Shown one piece after another: positions 30,677 to 32,849 of a stretch of DNA of 32,849 nucleotides (positions are counted from its first letter, which is position 1; each line of letters begins with the position of its first letter). The position numbers and the translations under genes were made by a program. Below the pieces are notes generated by a model. That model made no database searches, was not told the DNA's origin, and saw nothing but the letters and a program-made list of their open reading frames with translations. The DNA is from an uncultured Verrucomicrobiota bacterium (GTDB lineage: Bacteria > Verrucomicrobiota > Verrucomicrobiia > Limisphaerales > UBA9464): contig CAIMMI010000012.1 of NCBI GenBank assembly GCA_903842505.1, positions 1-32,849 on the forward strand, read 5' to 3'.

Positions 30677-32849
30677 CTCCCTACTGGAATACCGTCTGGG
30701 TATCCGCTGGCGCCGCGGTGCTGGCGACGGGGATGGGTTGGGTGGTGGCGTTGGCGTGGTTGGGGAGCGGCGCCCGGTTGCGGCGAAGCCTGATGGGGGC
30801 GTGTGCCGTGACGCTGGGATTGCCTCCGTTCCTCTTGGCCAACTGTTGGCTCGAACTGACGGCTGGGTTGCGTCTGGAGTGGGGTGCCCAACACTCGGCG
30901 ACCGCCATGTTGCCGCTGACCTCGCTGGTACTTGGAGCCATGCTGTGGCCGATCCCGGCTCTCGTTGCCATCGCCGCATGGAGCCGGGTCGAGTCCTCAA
31001 CGCTCGAGTCCTTCCCGGGTCTGCGAGCGGGGAGTCTGCTCCGGCATGTCCTCTGGCCTGCGACCGCTGCGGGCAGCGGATTCGCGGCGCTGCTCAGTCT
31101 GTTTTTGGCCGCATCGAACTTCACCATTCCGACGCTCTTTCAGGTTCGGGTCCTTCCGGAGGTCCTGTGGGTGCGCTTCAATACCCAATTGGATGTTGGG
31201 GCTGCATGGCGGGAGGGATGGCCCTTGGTGGCCGGTGGAATCCTGGCATTGGCGCTGGGATGGAATGGGCGAGTGCGATGGCCATTCGAACGGGGATCCG
31301 CGGCACCTCGCGACTGGAGGCGGTCGCTGGGGTGGTGTTGGGGTGTCGCGTTGGCCGGCTTGGGGGTTGTGCTCGGGCTTTCGCTGGGCATTCCGTTGCT
31401 CCGCCTGGTCCAGTCCCCGCGCACCTGGGCCGAACTGGTTCCTGCCGTCCGTGCTGGATCGGGAGCCCTCTGGACCTCGGCTTGGATCGCGGCTTCGGTC
31501 GCGGCCGTCCTCTTGGTCATCACGCTCGGGTTGGCGCGGAAGGCGGACTGGTTCCGTCGGATCGGGCCGTTGGCTTGGCTCTGGTTCCTGACGCCCGGAA
31601 TCCTGACGAGTTCGCTTTGGGTCCCCATTCTCGCGAAACCGGTCGCTGCTTGGGTGGCCGATTCGGCGCTGGCTTACTGGCTCGTACTGATCCCGCGCTA
31701 TCTGGCCCTGGCGTGGTCGCTCGCAACGGTGGCCGCCAGTCGAGTGGATCCAACCGTTGTCGAATCGCTCCGGATGGCCGGTTGTGGAGCGGTTCGGTCG
31801 TGGTTGGTTGGAACGTGGCCGCAGATGCGGGGGCTGTGCCTGGCTGGGGCCTACGCGACGTACCTGCTCGTCCTCTGGGATGTTGAATCGATCCTGCTCG
31901 TCATGCCGCCCGGGCTTGAGACTGCGGCGGTGCGGGTCTTCAATCTGCTTCACTACGGCCACGCGGGTCAGGTGAACGCCCTTTGCCTGGCGTTGCTGGG
32001 GTTGGCCGTGCTGCCTTTGGCTCTGTGGGCGGTGGGTTCACGCATCCGGATGCGCGCGGGTTGGGTGGCGGCGGGTGCCCTTATGGTTGCCGGTTGTTCC
32101 GGGGATGAGGATCGCCAGTCCCGGTATCCGATCGAGAGTCGGTGGTTCAGCCACACCCAGATCATTGGCCGACGGGGCGTGGCGCCGGGCCAGTTCAACA
32201 AGCCGCGGTCGCTCGTCTGTGACCGCGACGACAACCTCTACGTTGCCGACGTCACCGGACGGATCCAGAAGTTCGATTCCAACGGCCGATTCCTCCTGCA
32301 ATGGCAGATGCCGCAGACGGACCTCGGGAAGGCCAAGGGAATGGGGTTGGATCCCGAGGGTCACGTCCTCGTGATCGAACCGCATTACATGCGGGTCAAC
32401 CATTTCGACGGCAATGGTCGGTTGCTGGCGCAGTGGGGAACCCGTGGAACGAATGCCGGCTCGTTCATCCTGCCGCGCGATGTCGTCGTCAATTCGCGGG
32501 GCGAGTACTTCCTCAGCGAGTACACGGTCGTGGACCGGGTCCAACGGTTTGGTCCGATCCGCTTCGGGAGCAATTCGGTCCCCCTCGAAATGCCGCGTTT
32601 CGAAGCGGTCTGGGGGCAACCGGGTGATGCCGCAGGCCATTTCAACCGGGCGGAGGGGCTCGGCATCGGGCCGAGGGACGAGGTCTTCGTCGCGGATTCG
32701 TGCAACCACCGCGTCCAGGTCTTCGACCGTGAGGGCAGGCTCTTGCGGACACATGGCAAACCGGGGTCCAATGCCGGGCAGTTCAGCTATCCCTTCGACA
32801 TTGTCGTGGACGCCCGGGGCAGCCAGTTCATCTGCGAATTCGGCAACAG
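30673..32849 (+). CDS. ABC permease (iron-type) reading in frame into an NHL-repeat lipoprotein-like domain (partial)
   Basis: From ATG 30673, which overlaps the previous stop, a single frame stays open to the window edge (725 codons, no stop). Residues 1 to about 458 are an FbpB-type double permease with about ten to twelve hydrophobic segments. It has EAA-like loops at ESFPGLRAGSLLRHVLWPAT and VVESLRMAGCGAVRSWLVGT. From M460 the sequence looks like a separate lipoprotein: MRAGWVAAGALMVAGC, with lipobox Cys 475. NHL/beta-propeller repeats follow (GQFNKPRSLVCDRDDNLYVA, AGSFILPRDVVVNSRGEYFL, and FNRAEGLGIGPRDEVFVADS, then GQFSYPFDIVV). Either this is a true fusion or the NHL protein starts internally. 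The ATP-binding subunit is not in the window. Confidence 0.75.
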   Translation, partial: MTPYWNTVWVSAGAAVLATGMGWVVALAWLGSGARLRRSLMGACAVTLGLPPFLLANCWLELTAGLRLEWGAQHSATAMLPLTSLVLGAMLWPIPALVAIAAWSRVESSTLESFPGLRAGSLLRHVLWPATAAGSGFAALLSLFLAASNFTIPTLFQVRVLPEVLWVRFNTQLDVGAAWREGWPLVAGGILALALGWNGRVRWPFERGSAAPRDWRRSLGWCWGVALAGLGVVLGLSLGIPLLRLVQSPRTWAELVPAVRAGSGALWTSAWIAASVAAVLLVITLGLARKADWFRRIGPLAWLWFLTPGILTSSLWVPILAKPVAAWVADSALAYWLVLIPRYLALAWSLATVAASRVDPTVVESLRMAGCGAVRSWLVGTWPQMRGLCLAGAYATYLLVLWDVESILLVMPPGLETAAVRVFNLLHYGHAGQVNALCLALLGLAVLPLALWAVGSRIRMRAGWVAAGALMVAGCSGDEDRQSRYPIESRWFSHTQIIGRRGVAPGQFNKPRSLVCDRDDNLYVADVTGRIQKFDSNGRFLLQWQMPQTDLGKAKGMGLDPEGHVLVIEPHYMRVNHFDGNGRLLAQWGTRGTNAGSFILPRDVVVNSRGEYFLSEYTVVDRVQRFGPIRFGSNSVPLEMPRFEAVWGQPGDAAGHFNRAEGLGIGPRDEVFVADSCNHRVQVFDREGRLLRTHGKPGSNAGQFSYPFDIVVDARGSQFICEFGN
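32050..32849 (+). CDS. Alternative reading: separate NHL-repeat lipoprotein with internal in-frame start (partial)
   Basis: If translation restarts at ATG 32050, the product begins with a 15-residue hydrophobic signal and the lipobox V-A-G-C, then SGDEDRQSRYP and at least three NHL-type repeats. That is a complete lipoprotein architecture for the outer face of a membrane. There is no Shine-Dalgarno sequence, and no stop codon ends the permease before it, so this start would be nested inside the longer frame. It is listed separately because the lipobox would be meaningless in a fused protein. Confidence 0.45.
   Translation, partial: MRAGWVAAGALMVAGCSGDEDRQSRYPIESRWFSHTQIIGRRGVAPGQFNKPRSLVCDRDDNLYVADVTGRIQKFDSNGRFLLQWQMPQTDLGKAKGMGLDPEGHVLVIEPHYMRVNHFDGNGRLLAQWGTRGTNAGSFILPRDVVVNSRGEYFLSEYTVVDRVQRFGPIRFGSNSVPLEMPRFEAVWGQPGDAAGHFNRAEGLGIGPRDEVFVADSCNHRVQVFDREGRLLRTHGKPGSNAGQFSYPFDIVVDARGSQFICEFGN

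Noticed and set aside
30579-31886. A second open frame overlapping the permease in another register
   Set aside because: Gly/Arg/Cys-rich and without membrane segments, while the frame from 30673 gives clear permease helices and EAA-like loops.
1-32849. CRISPR arrays, insertion sequences, rRNA genes, retron- or defence-type modules
   Set aside because: No regularly spaced repeats, no transposase motifs, no inverted-repeat-bounded elements and no rRNA sequence were seen. The only mobile-element trace is the recombinase remnant at 8863-9693.

Overview
The window is high-GC bacterial DNA. It most likely comes from a Verrucomicrobiota-type organism of the PVC group, possibly Limisphaerales-like. 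This is an inference from three things: a secreted cyclophilin with a C-terminal domain ending in an RFYRV-type tail, a 1271-residue DUF2723/TPR glycosyltransferase, and a MoxR/DUF58/BatA-like gene block. No 16S rRNA or other decisive marker is present, so the placement is provisional.

Layout. (1) Positions 2-124 hold the tail of a zinc-type dehydrogenase on the + strand. (2) Positions 258-9693 are a tightly packed minus-strand block. In transcription order it holds a truncated tyrosine recombinase, an orphan AbrB-type antitoxin, an ECF sigma factor, a short one-span membrane protein, a DUF2723/TPR membrane glycosyltransferase, a CPA2 cation/proton antiporter, an inositol-monophosphatase-family enzyme and a secreted cyclophilin. 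(3) tRNA-Leu(GAG) and tRNA-Pro(CGG) lie on the minus strand just upstream of the recombinase remnant, a typical integration-scar setting. (4) Positions 10056-11277 are about 1.2 kb without a convincing gene. They carry a short imperfect direct repeat and, at the end, the leader of the ribosomal operon. (5) Positions 11278-24117 are a fused S10-spc-alpha ribosomal superoperon on the + strand: rplB, rpsS, rplV, rpsC, rplP, rpmC, rpsQ, rplN, rplX, rplE, rpsN, rpsH, rplF, rplR, rpsE, rplO, secY, map, rpmJ, rpsM, rpsK, rpsD, rpoA, rplQ. A strong intrinsic terminator closes it at 24161-24194. The usual first four genes (rpsJ, rplC, rplD, rplW) are absent here, and so are rpmD, adk and infA. (6) Positions 24291 to the window end are a second + strand operon: MoxR ATPase, DUF58 protein, sulfite dehydrogenase SorA and SorB, a BatA-like VWA protein, a membrane-anchored ABC solute-binding protein, and an ABC permease that reads in frame, with no stop, into an NHL-repeat lipoprotein-like domain cut by the window edge.

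How the parts fit. The central block makes ribosomes, the Sec channel, the transcription alpha subunit and the N-terminal Met-processing enzyme. The right-hand operon looks like an envelope module in which a MoxR/DUF58/VWA assembly system is co-transcribed with a periplasmic sulfite-oxidising pair and an ABC importer. The most unusual points are the apparent permease-NHL fusion, sorAB inside the MoxR-type operon, long Ala/Pro-rich N-terminal extensions on ribosomal proteins S11 and S5, and a ribosomal operon that starts at rplB downstream of a tRNA/integrase scar.
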